DNA of 64,000 nucleotides from Leptolyngbya sp. BC1307 (GCF_002286735.1 NZ_NRTA01000012.1:1-64000); one strand, 5' to 3'; positions 1 through 9,026 are shown, numbered from the stretch's first letter. Translations and numbers: made by a program. Notes: generated by a model from the letters alone, not told the origin.

Positions 1-43
1 GCGATCGCTTTTACCAATCGCAATAATCCCCTTAATCCAATCG

Positions 44-397
44 TTGGGTACGAAGTTGGTTTCGTTCTTATGGGGGTGTTGTGGCTGGCACACTGAATTT
101 ATCTTTAGAGAGGCTAAACAGTTCACGGGCCTCACCGATTGTCAGGCACGCAGCGAACAGAAGCTTGACTTTCATTCCAACGCTGCTTTGACCGCGTTGA
201 ACTTGGCTAAATGGGAGGCTTACCAGCAGCGGAATACCGACGAGCCTTTTGTCTTTTCAATGGCCTCGTATAAACGCCGAAAACTCAATCACCATCTACT
301 GGAGCGGTTTATTCACAACTTAGCCCTGGACGAGACTTTGATTAAATCCCACCCCAACTACCAGAGCCTTTGTGACTACGGTAGTCTAGTCTCTTAG
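44..397 (+). pseudogene. C-terminal fragment of a DDE transposase (IS4-like)
   Basis: The translated product carries EFIFREAKQFTGLTDCQAR followed by a DFHSNAALTALNLAKWE stretch. This is the typical end of a cyanobacterial IS4-like DDE transposase, where the FxFREAKQ segment holds the last catalytic Glu. The frame is open back to the window edge, so the N-terminal part and the rest of the element lie outside or are lost. The stretch before EFIFREAKQ (LVSFLWGCCGWHT) does not look like the usual transposase sequence, so the fragment may itself be frameshifted. The stop at 395-397 directly abuts the stop of the broken GH13 gene on the other strand, so the element's right end must lie within about 20 bp. 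The terminal inverted repeat could not be identified. Confidence 0.6.
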
Positions 398-805
398 TTA
401 TGTCCGGAGTATTGAAAACCAGGGGTGGCGGTTAGAAGTGTGGCTCCACACCTGATCAATCATCACTTTGAGCCCGACGGAGTAGGCCACTGCGAGCAGC
501 TGATCAAAGACTTCAATATCGCCAAACGTCGGATCGATTCGGCGCATATCGGTGATGCCATAACCCAGATCGTTCATTGGCGACTCAAAGATCGGGCAGA
601 GCCAGATCGCATCAACGCCTAAGGCAACCAGGTAGTCTAGCTTTTCTACAACGCCTGCGAGGTCTTCTGTCCCATCGCCGTCGGTATCGAGAAAGCTGAG
701 CGGATTGATCTGATAGATGACGGCATTTTGCCACCAGGCTCCCTCGTGCTCTACCTCATTGGCGTCTTTCCAGGTCCAGTCCCAGTGGTTGATTGAGGAG
801 TTTCC
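398..805 (-). pseudogene. GH13 alpha-glucosidase/alpha-amylase, N-terminal remnant cut by the IS fragment
   Basis: Reading the minus strand gives AWWQNAVIYQINPLSFLDTD, then GVDAIWLCPIFESP, GYGITDMRRIDPTFGD and KVMIDQVWSHTSNRHPWF. These are the first beta-strands of a GH13 (alpha-glucosidase/oligo-1,6-glucosidase type) barrel, including conserved region I (D-x-V-x-x-H). After HPWF the protein continues with SILRT and stops at 398-400, exactly where the transposase fragment ends, so about three quarters of the enzyme is missing. At the 5' side a TGA at 806-808 precedes the open frame with no ATG in frame. An ATG at 828 reaches the same region in another frame, suggesting a second, single-base lesion. 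The product cannot be functional: catalytic residues in regions II-IV are absent. Confidence 0.85.
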
Positions 806-1042
806 TCACCAGTTAGTGTTAATGACATTCATGGGGTGCTGAGGCTTTTGACCAATTAAGTCGAAAGAAAATACTGCTTAAGAATTTGTTAATGTACAAC
901 CTAGAGCGTATCCATTACCGATGACTTCCCTCTGCGGTAATACAACAAATTAATCACAATGTAATGTTGCAATATTAAGTTTGGCAACGCTTAAAAGCTT
1001 TTCCAGCAGGCTTTTTTAGGTTCGCCTGCTCATTCCGCCTGC

Positions 1043-1879
1043 TCATTTCGTCTGTTCAAGGGATGGCCAGAACGTAGGATGAACAAACTGATAGCCGGTG
1101 CTTTTGAGCTTGGTATTAGAGACACGGACGTTATGGGTGCGTCGGCTGGGCTGGCTTTCATCCCATTGGACGGGGGCGAGATTTTGGCGATCGCACACCC
1201 TCCCAATCAATTCTCTCACCGTCAGAATTTCATCCTGAACGAGATTGTAAATGCCCGCTAGCCGCTGCTGGCACGCCCAGTCAATTGCCCCGACGATATC
1301 TTCTATGTGAATCCAGTTGCTGTACTCTGCGCCTTTACCAGGCCGAGTGGTGCCCGCAGCGCGCCCGTAAATGCTCTCGACGGTTCGCCCTGGGCCATAG
1401 ATGCCGCCTAGCCGCAAAACGCAGATCTGTCGCTGGGGGCTGGCGGATGCCAACAGCGTTTGCTCAGTTGCTGCCAGAATTTCTCCCTTTTCAGTGCTGG
1501 GCGCTGGCGGCATCATTTCGGTGACCCAAACGCCGTGATGCTGGCCATAGACGGCATAGCTGCTGGTGTAAATCAGCTGTCGAATGTCTGTTTCAGGTAG
1601 AACATTAGCCAGCGTTTGAGCCGTGTTTAGATAGGTCTCTACGTAGCTAGCGCCTCGTTTTGGCCCGACGCACAGCAGCGCTACCTGACAATCTGAGAGC
1701 GCTGCCCGCAGCTGGGCGGCATCTGTGCCAGTGAGGACTTTTACCTGATTTGCGACAGCCGAGAGTTCTGAAAGGCGATCGCTGCGAGTCGTGGTCGCTA
1801 GTACATCTACTCCCTGATCTTGCCAGCGTCGGGCCACTGCGGTGCCCACATACCCACAGCCAATAATGGCGGCTTTCAT
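1043..1879 (-). CDS. SDR-family NAD(P)-dependent epimerase/dehydratase (YeeZ-like)
   Basis: This 278-residue protein begins MKAAIIGCGYVGTAVARR. The GCGYVG is the GxGxxG dinucleotide-binding turn of an extended short-chain dehydrogenase. Further family marks are LLCVGPKRG near residue 70, YTSSYAVYG near 105-113 (with the Tyr of the active site), LRLGGIYGPGR near 155-165 and WIHIEDIVGAIDWA near 190. The YeeZ-like subgroup of nucleoside-sugar epimerase-like SDRs has this compact length and a GCGYVG start. The substrate is unknown in cyanobacteria. The gene stands alone, divergent from the ndhF3 operon, and ATG is a clear start. Confidence 0.85.
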   Translation of the reverse strand: MKAAIIGCGYVGTAVARRWQDQGVDVLATTTRSDRLSELSAVANQVKVLTGTDAAQLRAALSDCQVALLCVGPKRGASYVETYLNTAQTLANVLPETDIRQLIYTSSYAVYGQHHGVWVTEMMPPAPSTEKGEILAATEQTLLASASPQRQICVLRLGGIYGPGRTVESIYGRAAGTTRPGKGAEYSNWIHIEDIVGAIDWACQQRLAGIYNLVQDEILTVRELIGRVCDRQNLAPVQWDESQPSRRTHNVRVSNTKLKSTGYQFVHPTFWPSLEQTK

Positions 1880-2000
1880 CCTGTGCCTTCCTCAGATTTC
1901 TTGATCGTTTTAGCAGAATACGAGGACCGGTGTCTTCTGTAGACCCCTTCTGATCTGAAGGTGAACCCCGACAGCGGATGATAAGCAGCCTGTAGCAAAG

Positions 2001-2056
2001 TATTAAGATTTTTCAATGATTAACGTTGCCTAGATAGATAAAGAGGATGGTATATT
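2001..2056 (+). promoter_or_regulatory. Candidate LysR-type operator and promoter of the CO2-uptake operon
   Basis: The 334-bp gap between the SDR gene and ndhF3 holds an imperfect dyad CAATGATTAACGTTG (2014-2028) of the T-N11-A kind used by LysR regulators, inside TTA/TAA-rich sequence. A TATATT box lies at 2051-2056. In other cyanobacteria ndhF3-ndhD3-cupA-cupS is repressed by the LysR regulator NdhR/CcmR under high CO2. The match here to its reported TCAATG-N10-ATCAAT site is only partial. The function is an inference from position and gene content. Confidence 0.3.
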
Positions 2057-2213
2057 TTATGTATTGAGTAACTCCCTAGTTCTCATATTTTTCCATAGTC
2101 TTTCATCTATTTCTGCGATAGCGCAATCAGTGGTCTAAAATTCGCAGTCGGTGATTCAATCCGGCATCGCGGCAAGGCTAGTGGCGATTTACCCTCTTAT
2201 CTTGTTCACTTCC

Positions 2214-4076
2214 ATGATTAACGCCAATGTTATTGCCCAAACAAGCTGGCTAATTCCCTGCTATCCCCTGCTGGGGGCGATCGTCTCGGTTTTTTGGTCA
2301 CCGGCGCTGATCCGTCGCACTGGTCCCCGCCCGGTGGGGTATATCAACCTGGTGACAACGATTTTTGCTCTGGTTCACAGTGGTTTGGCTCTGGCAGAGG
2401 TGTGGCATCAGCCTGCTCAGTATCTATCGCTGTCGTGGTTGCAAGTCGCCGATCTCAATCTGACTTTACCGCTGGAGCTGTCCGCGCTGACGTTAGGGGC
2501 AACAGTCGTCATTGTGATCCTCAATCTGCTGGTGCAGGTCTACGCGGTGGGCTACCTGCAAATGGACTGGGGCTGGGGCCGCATGTACGCGCTGCTGGCT
2601 CTATTTGAGGCGGGTATGACGGCGCTGGTGCTGTGCGATTCGCTGTTCTTTAGCTATATTTTGCTGGAGATTTTAACGTTGGGAACTTACCTGATCGTCG
2701 GCTTTTGGTTTAACCAGTCGCTGGTGGTGACGGGGGCGCGAGATGCCTTTTTGACTAAGCGCGTGGGCGATCTGATTTTGCTGATGGGGGTGCTGGCGCT
2801 CTATCCGCTGGCAGGCACCTGGAACTTTAGCGAACTGGCGCAGTGGGCGCAGGCGAATCCTTCTATCGGGCAGACGCAGACGCTGACGTTGGCGCTGATT
2901 GGCACGGCGCTGGTGGCTGGCCCGGTGAGTAAGTGCGCTCAGTTTCCGCTGCATCTGTGGCTAGATGAGGCGATGGAAGGCCCGCTGCCCACTACTATTT
3001 TGCGTAATTCGGTGGTGGTTGCCACTGGGGCCTGGGTGCTGGTGAAGTTGGAGCCGGTAATTGCGCTGTCGCCCTGGGCTACAGGGTTAGCGATCGCCAT
3101 TGGCACTGTTTCTGCCCTCGGTGGCACGATGATTGCCGCTGCTCAAATCGATGCTAAACGGGTGCTCTCATATTTGGCCACTGCCTATATGGGGCTGATA
3201 TTTATCGCGATTGGCACGGGGCATGCAACAGCGGCCCTGCTGTTGGTCTTTACCCACGCGGCGGCGACGGCTGTGCTCCTGATGAGCACTGGCTCCGTGA
3301 TTCTGAGCGTCATTACGCAAGATATTACTCAGATGGGCGGGCTCTGGAGCCGTCGCCCGATCACGGGGCTATCATTTTTGGCGGGCATTGTAGGGCTGAT
3401 AGCACTGCCGCCTTTTGGTGGGTTTTGGTCGCTGATGGCTGTGCTAGAAGGGCTGCGGGCAGATGGCCGGTGGGGGTTAGTGCTGGTGGTACTGGTCGCG
3501 AATGGGGTGGCAGGCTTTGCCCTGGTGCGAATGTTTGGCCTGATGTTTGCGGGCGATCGCACTGCCATGACCGCCCGCGCACCCGAGCCGATCTGGTTGA
3601 TGGTGCTGCCGATGACGGTGATGGCTGGGTTAACTCTGCATCTGCCGCTGGTGATTAAAAATCTGTCACTGTTTCCCAGTGATCTAACCTTGCACTGGTC
3701 GCTGGGCTGGACGCTGTTTTTATCGAGCGTGGGGGGCATGGCGATCGCCAGTTTCTTCTATATATTCAATCGGGTTAAAAGCCCGGCTGAGCTACTGCCA
3801 CCCGTGCTCAATCGACTGCTGGCCTATGACTTTTATACGCCTAAGGTGTATGAGATGACGGCGATCGCCGCAGTCGATCTCATCTCTCAGCTCACCGATT
3901 GGCTAGATCGCTACGTTGTTGATGGATTAGTTAACTTTGTTGGACTGTCGTCACTGTTTAGCGGTGAAGCGCTGAAGTATGCAAACAGCGGTCGGATGCA
4001 AGCATACGCGCTAACGATCGCGTTTTTTGTTGCGGCCATCAGCATCTACCTGGCTTTGATCTCTCTACCTGCCTGA
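2214..4076 (+). CDS. ndhF3: NDH-1 subunit F, CO2-uptake type (NdhF3)
   Basis: This is a large proton-pumping antiporter-like subunit of cyanobacterial NDH-1. It has more than a dozen hydrophobic helices, the ND5 core (KRVGDLILLMGVLAL, GPVSKCAQFPLHLWLDEAMEGP with its conserved lysine and histidine region, and SYLATAYMGLIFIAIG), and a long C-terminal amphipathic/TM part. Genes followed by an ndhD and a CupA/ChpY gene belong to the NDH-1MS complex, which hydrates CO2 at the thylakoid membrane using electrons from ferredoxin. Association with a cupS-type gene makes this the F3 rather than the F4 form. Start chosen at ATG 2214 because MINANVIAQTSWLIPCY aligns with the normal NdhF3 N-terminus. An in-frame GTG at 2151 would add 21 residues. 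The stop overlaps a possible upstream ndhD3 start (TGATG). Confidence 0.93.
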   Translation: MINANVIAQTSWLIPCYPLLGAIVSVFWSPALIRRTGPRPVGYINLVTTIFALVHSGLALAEVWHQPAQYLSLSWLQVADLNLTLPLELSALTLGATVVIVILNLLVQVYAVGYLQMDWGWGRMYALLALFEAGMTALVLCDSLFFSYILLEILTLGTYLIVGFWFNQSLVVTGARDAFLTKRVGDLILLMGVLALYPLAGTWNFSELAQWAQANPSIGQTQTLTLALIGTALVAGPVSKCAQFPLHLWLDEAMEGPLPTTILRNSVVVATGAWVLVKLEPVIALSPWATGLAIAIGTVSALGGTMIAAAQIDAKRVLSYLATAYMGLIFIAIGTGHATAALLLVFTHAAATAVLLMSTGSVILSVITQDITQMGGLWSRRPITGLSFLAGIVGLIALPPFGGFWSLMAVLEGLRADGRWGLVLVVLVANGVAGFALVRMFGLMFAGDRTAMTARAPEPIWLMVLPMTVMAGLTLHLPLVIKNLSLFPSDLTLHWSLGWTLFLSSVGGMAIASFFYIFNRVKSPAELLPPVLNRLLAYDFYTPKVYEMTAIAAVDLISQLTDWLDRYVVDGLVNFVGLSSLFSGEALKYANSGRMQAYALTIAFFVAAISIYLALISLPA

Positions 4077-4120
4077 TGCCGGACTGTTCGTGTTGCAAAC
4101 TCTTCCCTCCATTAAAAAAC

Positions 4121-5638
4121 ATGCTAAGCCCTCTCATTTGGCTACCGACCATCGGCGGTCTGCTGCTTGCCTTCCTCCCTTTCAAGCTCACCGCCCAGCA
4201 GTCTCGAATCTCAGCCCTGACAGTGTCTGGCCTTGCGCTGCTGTGGACGATTTTGCTATTTACCCAGTTCGATCTGAGCGCTGCTGGCTTTCAGATGCGA
4301 GAGTTTATGCCGTGGCTACCGATGCTGGGGCTAAACTACGATCTCGGCCTGGATGGGCTCTCGCTGATGATGGTGGCACTCAACAGTCTGCTCACCTGGA
4401 TCGCAATTTACGGCAGCCGGGAGACTATGGAGCGTCCTCGATTTTTCTACGCGCTTATGCTCTTAGTCAGCGGCGGTGTAGCAGGCGCTTTTTTGGCCCA
4501 AAACCTGCTGCTGTTCTTTCTGCTGTTTGAGATTGAGCTGGTGCCGCTCTATTTTCTCATCTCTATTTGGGGAGGCGATAAGCGTGACTATGCGGCGACT
4601 AAGTTTTTGCTCTACACGGCGATCGCAGGCGCGTTTATTCTGGCCAGCTTTTTAGGGGCTGTCTGGCTAGGCGGCAGTGCTGACTTTTCTTACGATCAGG
4701 TGCTGCAAATTGAGCTGCCTCAGTCTACTCAAATTGTCTTGCTAGGGCTGATGCTGGTTGGCTTTGGCATTAAAATTCCGCTGGTGCCGTTTCACACCTG
4801 GCTACCGGATACCTATGTGGCGGCGTCTCCTTCAGTGGCGATTATGCTGGGTGGCGTTTTGGCCAAGCTGGGCACCTATGGCATCTTTCGCTTTGGGTTG
4901 GGGCTATTTCCTGATGCCTGGGCAGCGCTATCGCCTTTTCTCGCAGTGTGGGCGGCGGTGAGTGTGCTGTACGGGTCGGTGACGGCGATCGCGCAAAAAG
5001 ACATCAAGCGCATGGTGGCCTACAGCTCTATCGGCCACATGGGCTACGTCATGCTCGGCGGCGCGGCCTTTACCGAACTCAGCTTGGTTGGGGCCATCTC
5101 TCAAATGGTCTCTCACGGCCTAATTTTGGCGCTGCTGTTCCATCTTGTCGGCGTTGTTGAAGACAAAGTAGGCACTCGCCAACTCGATCAGCTCAATGGC
5201 CTGATGAATCCGCTGCGGGGTCTGCCTGTCGTCAGTGCCCTGTTAGTGCTCAGTGGCATGGCCAGCGCGGGCATTCCGGGGCTAGTCGGCTTCATCACAG
5301 AGTTTCTGGTCTTTCAGGGCAGCTACAGCGTCTTCCCGGTGCAGACTCTCCTCTGCGTGGTGGGTACAGGGTTGACGGCTGTGTACTTTGTCATCTTGAT
5401 CAACCGCACCTGCTTTGGTCGGCTGGACAATCAAAAAGCCCACTACGGCAAGGTCAGCCTTACTGAACAAGTACCGGCACTGATTTTGGCAACGCTGGTT
5501 GTTGTGCTGGGCCTTCAGCCTAACTGGTTAGTCCATTGGAGTGCTGCTAGCTCTAAAACATTAGTCGCCGCAGTGCCCATCCCAGAAACTCGCATTGCGC
5601 TTCAATCTGAACCTGCTGTCTTCTCACCGAAACTATAA
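4121..5638 (+). CDS. ndhD3: NDH-1 subunit D, CO2-uptake type (NdhD3)
   Basis: This is an ND4-type antiporter-like membrane subunit of about 505 residues. Landmarks are LLLFFLLFEIELVPLYFLI (with the conserved Glu of the proton channel), GIKIPLVPFHTWLPDTY (conserved Lys and His), KDIKRMVAYSSIGHMGYVML, and the GxPGLVGFITEFLVF end motif. It works with NdhF3 and CupA in the NDH-1MS complex. ATG 4121 gives MLSPLIWLPTIGG, the normal NdhD start. An ATG at 4076 overlapping the ndhF3 stop would add 15 residues rich in Cys and Pro and is less likely, though it would give direct translational coupling. The stop TAA shares one base with the cupA ATG. Confidence 0.93.
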   Translation: MLSPLIWLPTIGGLLLAFLPFKLTAQQSRISALTVSGLALLWTILLFTQFDLSAAGFQMREFMPWLPMLGLNYDLGLDGLSLMMVALNSLLTWIAIYGSRETMERPRFFYALMLLVSGGVAGAFLAQNLLLFFLLFEIELVPLYFLISIWGGDKRDYAATKFLLYTAIAGAFILASFLGAVWLGGSADFSYDQVLQIELPQSTQIVLLGLMLVGFGIKIPLVPFHTWLPDTYVAASPSVAIMLGGVLAKLGTYGIFRFGLGLFPDAWAALSPFLAVWAAVSVLYGSVTAIAQKDIKRMVAYSSIGHMGYVMLGGAAFTELSLVGAISQMVSHGLILALLFHLVGVVEDKVGTRQLDQLNGLMNPLRGLPVVSALLVLSGMASAGIPGLVGFITEFLVFQGSYSVFPVQTLLCVVGTGLTAVYFVILINRTCFGRLDNQKAHYGKVSLTEQVPALILATLVVVLGLQPNWLVHWSAASSKTLVAAVPIPETRIALQSEPAVFSPKL

Positions 5639-6930
5639 TGACTACTGCTACTCTCACTGCCACCTTGCCGCCGTCTACTCACGAATTCTCTGAAGTCATT
5701 CACCGATTGGAAGCCGGGGGCTCGATGCTGCCCGACACGCCCGACAACCTTAAACAGATCATCGGCATTTACAAAGCCTACGCCGTGCCGATGGACTTTT
5801 ACTGGCGAGATTTGCTCTACATTGCTGAGCAGGTCTTTCTCAACCCACTGCCCGCCTTCAAATACTTCATCTCCGAAGAATATCTAGACCGACCCAACGC
5901 CTATGCAGGCGATACCGCCGACTTACGGATCTGGCGCGGCGAAGCGGATGCCCACCCAGAGCTGAGAGCCTTTATGGAAAAAGGCGAGGTCAACCGCAAG
6001 CTGCCCAAGCTGCTGCACCATCTCTGGCACGACCGGGTCAATATGGAATTTGCCGAAGCCTGCATGGAAGCAATGCTGTGGCACGAAGATATCAACCCTG
6101 GCTTTAATGCTTATCTAGATAGTGAAGAGTATAAGCAGAATAGCGATCGCGCCATTCGCGCCTACTTCAAAGGCAACCCGGCTATGCTCGGCCTTTACAA
6201 ACTCTTTCCTGAGATGTTTCTAGAGCAGGTAAAAAAACTCTCTTACTACGCCAACTTAGGTTTGTTTTGGGAGGTGATGGCCCCGGTCTTCTTCGAGATG
6301 AGCGATCTGTACGACGAAGGCAAAATGACCACCGTACCTGAAGCGATGGAGTTTTTGGTCAATGGCATCTTTGCGGTAGCGGGTCGCCCGATCTATCACC
6401 ATGTTTATATCGATGGTGAATGCTACGAGATTATTCCTAAGTCTCAAGCGTTTACCTGGCTGTACGAAGCCGCTCTGCCCTATGTCGAAGCGGTCTTTTA
6501 TCGCACGGCTCCTTTTAGAGGTACCAAGTCTTACAACGCGCAGGCCGGACAGATTCCTGCCGATCAAAAAGACTTTCACTACGGCATTCTGTATGCCGAT
6601 GTCTTTCCGGTGGGCAGTGCGGGCATTCCGCCGACGCTGCTGATGCAAGATATGCTGCACTTTTTACCGGACTATCTGGTGGAAGAGTATCAAAAACACG
6701 GACGCGGCGAAGACGATATGCTGATTCAGCTCGGAATCACCTTCCAGCGATCTATGTACAATGTCACTTCAGCGGTGATTCAGGCCCTACGGACAGCGCT
6801 GCTCTATCCGTTAGATGACCCTAATCCTGAGCATTTAAAGGCTAACCGTCAGTTTTTTGAGCAACAGATTGATCGGTTCAAGCGTCCGGAAGCGAGATTG
6901 CGGGATGTGCAGGATCAGAGTTATCGGTAG
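5638..6930 (+). CDS. cupA: CO2 hydration protein CupA (ChpY)
   Basis: This 430-residue soluble subunit belongs to the ChpX/ChpY (CupB/CupA) family, found only in NDH-1 CO2-uptake complexes. Recognisable stretches are MDFYWRDLLYIAEQVF near 52-67, HHLWHDRVNMEFAEACMEAMLWHEDI near 130-155 (rich in His/Glu, suited to metal binding), and PIYHHVYIDGECYEIIPKSQ near 255. The family is thought to carry the Zn-dependent vectorial CO2-to-bicarbonate conversion at the membrane arm. CupA, as opposed to CupB, is inferred from the cupS gene next door. Its ATG overlaps the ndhD3 stop by one base, showing translational coupling. Confidence 0.93.
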   Translation: MTTATLTATLPPSTHEFSEVIHRLEAGGSMLPDTPDNLKQIIGIYKAYAVPMDFYWRDLLYIAEQVFLNPLPAFKYFISEEYLDRPNAYAGDTADLRIWRGEADAHPELRAFMEKGEVNRKLPKLLHHLWHDRVNMEFAEACMEAMLWHEDINPGFNAYLDSEEYKQNSDRAIRAYFKGNPAMLGLYKLFPEMFLEQVKKLSYYANLGLFWEVMAPVFFEMSDLYDEGKMTTVPEAMEFLVNGIFAVAGRPIYHHVYIDGECYEIIPKSQAFTWLYEAALPYVEAVFYRTAPFRGTKSYNAQAGQIPADQKDFHYGILYADVFPVGSAGIPPTLLMQDMLHFLPDYLVEEYQKHGRGEDDMLIQLGITFQRSMYNVTSAVIQALRTALLYPLDDPNPEHLKANRQFFEQQIDRFKRPEARLRDVQDQSYR

Positions 6931-6933
6931 GGC

Positions 6934-6977
6934 AGGAGACAGGAGACAGGAGACAGTTAATTCTGACTACTGACTAC
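6934..6977 (+). repeat. Heptameric tandem repeats (STRR-like) between cupA and cupS
   Basis: Three exact copies of AGGAGAC (6934-6954) are followed by two exact copies of TGACTAC (6964-6977). Short tandemly repeated heptamers are a known class of cyanobacterial intergenic repeat. They sit just after the cupA stop inside the CO2-uptake operon, before the cupS ribosome binding site. Confidence 0.75.
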
Positions 6978-7048
6978 TGAATTCTGCGAAACTCTCCCAC
7001 TTCGAGTTATCCCTTTAATTGTTCACGGATTTTCCCCAAGGAATTGCA

Positions 7049-7450
7049 ATGCCAAGTATTGTAGAGATTGCTGTTGAAACGGAAGGATTTTCCACGCTGG
7101 TTGCAGCCGTTCAAGCAGCGGGGCTAGTCGATGTGCTGGCGACGGGTGGACCCTTCACCGTGTTTGCGCCGACCGATGACGCTTTTGCAAAATTGCCGCC
7201 CGGCACGGTGCAAACGCTGGTAGACAATCCACCGCAGCTAGCGCGCATTTTGAAGTATCACGTTGTTGCTGGTTCCTGGCGGAAAGCCGATTTGTCTTCA
7301 ACTGATACCCTGACATCGCTCGAAAGTTCACCGATTCCTATTCGCACTGAGCCGAACTTTGAGGTTAAAAATTCAACGGTCGTGGCAGCAGATATTGAAG
7401 CTGACAACGGCGTTATTCATGTGATTGATAATGTGATTTTGATGGGTTAG
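7049..7450 (+). CDS. cupS: CupS, fasciclin (FAS1) domain protein of the CO2-uptake operon
   Basis: This 133-residue protein is a single FAS1 domain: [19 protein letters not shown], then the fasciclin signature [24 protein letters not shown] and the closing [11 protein letters not shown] box. In Synechocystis the fourth gene of the ndhF3-ndhD3-cupA operon (sll1735, CupS) encodes a small protein with a fasciclin-like fold that binds the NDH-1MS complex. Order, strand and fold all agree here. There is no signal peptide, unlike exported FAS1 proteins, which fits a cytoplasmic-side subunit. ATG 7049 is chosen because AAGGA lies 7 bases upstream. The in-frame TTG at 7019 lacks this. Confidence 0.88.
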   Translation: MPSIVEIAVETEGFSTLVAAVQAAGLVDVLATGGPFTVFAPTDDAFAKLPPGTVQTLVDNPPQLARILKYHVVAGSWRKADLSSTDTLTSLESSPIPIRTEPNFEVKNSTVVAADIEADNGVIHVIDNVILMG

Positions 7451-7630
7451 CTGGGTTAGCTGGCGAGCATTTGACGGTCGTTGGCGTTCAGGTGGTGAGG
7501 TTCAGCAGTAATCGTATCTATATCTGGGGGGTGTTGTCATCGCGATCGCACAGCGCAGCAATTATCGTCGATGCTATAAAGCCTTAAGATGTAAAACCTT
7601 AAGACAAATACTGCTCCTCCTGCGCTTTCC

Positions 7631-8872
7631 ATGCTCTCCACCATTCAAAAGATCGCGACTAAGCTCTCACCCCGCATTATCGAAATTCGCCGCCACGTTC
7701 ACTCCCATCCCGAACTGAGCGGCCAAGAATATCAGACGGCTGCTTACATTTCGGGCGTGCTCTCTTCCTGCGGCTTTCATGTGCAGGAGATGGTCGGCAA
7801 GACGGGCGTTGTCGCTGAGCTAAAAGGCGAGACGCCGCCCAATCAGGACGTGCTAGCCATTCGCGCTGACATGGACGCGCTGCCGATTGTTGAAAAAACG
7901 GATCTGCCGTTCGTCTCTAAGAGTCCGGGGATTATGCATGCCTGTGGCCACGATGCGCACACGGCTGTTGGCCTCGGAACGGCGATGGTTTTAGCTGAGC
8001 TGGTCAATTCCAGCGAGCAGCTTTTTCCTAGCACGACTCGCTTTCTTTTTCAGCCCGCTGAAGAAACCTCTCAGGGGGCGAAGTGGATGATTGAAGACGG
8101 CGTTATGCAAGATGTTGCGGCTATTTTTGGCCTGCACGTATTTCCTAGCATTCCTGCTGGCGTGATTGGGCTGCGTCAGGGCGCGCTCACGGCTGCTGCC
8201 GATGATCTAGAAATTGTGATTTCGGGTGAATCTGGTCATGGTGCGCGCCCTCACGAAGCCATTGACGCTATTTGGATTGCGGCGCAGGTGATCACGCAGC
8301 TCCAGCAGTCAATTAGCCGGACGATTAACCCGCTGCACCCGGCTGTGATTACGATTGGTCAGATCTCGGGTGGTCGCGCGCCCAATGTGATTGCCGATCA
8401 GGTGCGTCTGACGGGGACAGTGCGATCGCTCCATGCCGACACCCACGCCCTGCTCCCAGAATGGATAGAGCGGATTGCAACCGACGTTTGTCACCTGCAT
8501 GGCGCGACCTGCACCGTCAACTATCGCCGTCGCTGTACCTCTGTGCTCAATGATCCTGATTTGACTCAGCTAGTGGCTGACTGTGCCAGTGAGGCGTTGG
8601 GCAGCGATCGCATTCAGTGGATCGCCGATGCCTCTATGGGCGCAGAAGATTTTGCTAACTACACCAGCCTCACCCGAGGGACGATGTTTCGCCTGGGCGT
8701 CGGCTTTGCAGGTCGCCACAACTATTCGCTACATCACTCGCAGTTTGAAATTGATGAGACGGCTCTGATATCTGGCGTGGTTACTATGGCGTATAGCGCT
8801 TATCGGTATTGGCAGTCTGGGAATGGGGAAACGGGGAACGGGGAAACGGGGAATGACCGGCTAGACCGCTGA
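7631..8872 (+). CDS. M20-family amidohydrolase (N-acyl amino acid/hippurate/IAA-amide hydrolase type)
   Basis: This 413-residue metallopeptidase-fold enzyme has the M20D marks: EIRRHVHSHPELSGQEY near 20-35, ALRADMDALP-type IRADMDALPI near 78, MHACGHDAHTA near 105-115 (metal His and Asp), QPAEETSQGAKWMIEDG near 140-155 (catalytic Glu pair), GLHVFP near 170, and SMGAEDFANY near 335 (metal Glu). The family removes acyl or aryl groups from amino acids, and peptidic substrates are also possible. The last dozen residues (GNGETGNGETGND) are encoded by a 15-bp tandem duplication and look like a recent, neutral extension. The preceding bases CTTTCC give no ribosome binding site. Confidence 0.9.
   Translation: MLSTIQKIATKLSPRIIEIRRHVHSHPELSGQEYQTAAYISGVLSSCGFHVQEMVGKTGVVAELKGETPPNQDVLAIRADMDALPIVEKTDLPFVSKSPGIMHACGHDAHTAVGLGTAMVLAELVNSSEQLFPSTTRFLFQPAEETSQGAKWMIEDGVMQDVAAIFGLHVFPSIPAGVIGLRQGALTAAADDLEIVISGESGHGARPHEAIDAIWIAAQVITQLQQSISRTINPLHPAVITIGQISGGRAPNVIADQVRLTGTVRSLHADTHALLPEWIERIATDVCHLHGATCTVNYRRRCTSVLNDPDLTQLVADCASEALGSDRIQWIADASMGAEDFANYTSLTRGTMFRLGVGFAGRHNYSLHHSQFEIDETALISGVVTMAYSAYRYWQSGNGETGNGETGNDRLDR
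8820..8855 (+). repeat. 15-bp in-frame minisatellite at the end of the M20 gene
   Basis: GGAATGGGGAAACGG (8820-8834) and GGAACGGGGAAACGG (8835-8849) are followed by a third partial unit (GGAATG). The 15-bp period keeps the reading frame and encodes two GNGET pentapeptides. Confidence 0.8.
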
Positions 8873-9026
8873 TTTTTAGATTCTGTTTTTAGAGAAAGGT
8901 TTCTTGCTTAAGCTTTGCCTTTTTTCAGTGATTGCTCTGATATTGCTCTGGGCAGAGGATATTTGAGAATCTATCTAAAGAAACTGATTGCTACTGATAT
9001 TTACTCTTTTAGAAGTGTTAGGTAAG

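Noticed and set aside
2151-2213. Upstream GTG start for ndhF3
   Set aside because: The extra 21 residues do not match the family N-terminus, while ATG 2214 gives the expected start. Left as an alternative.
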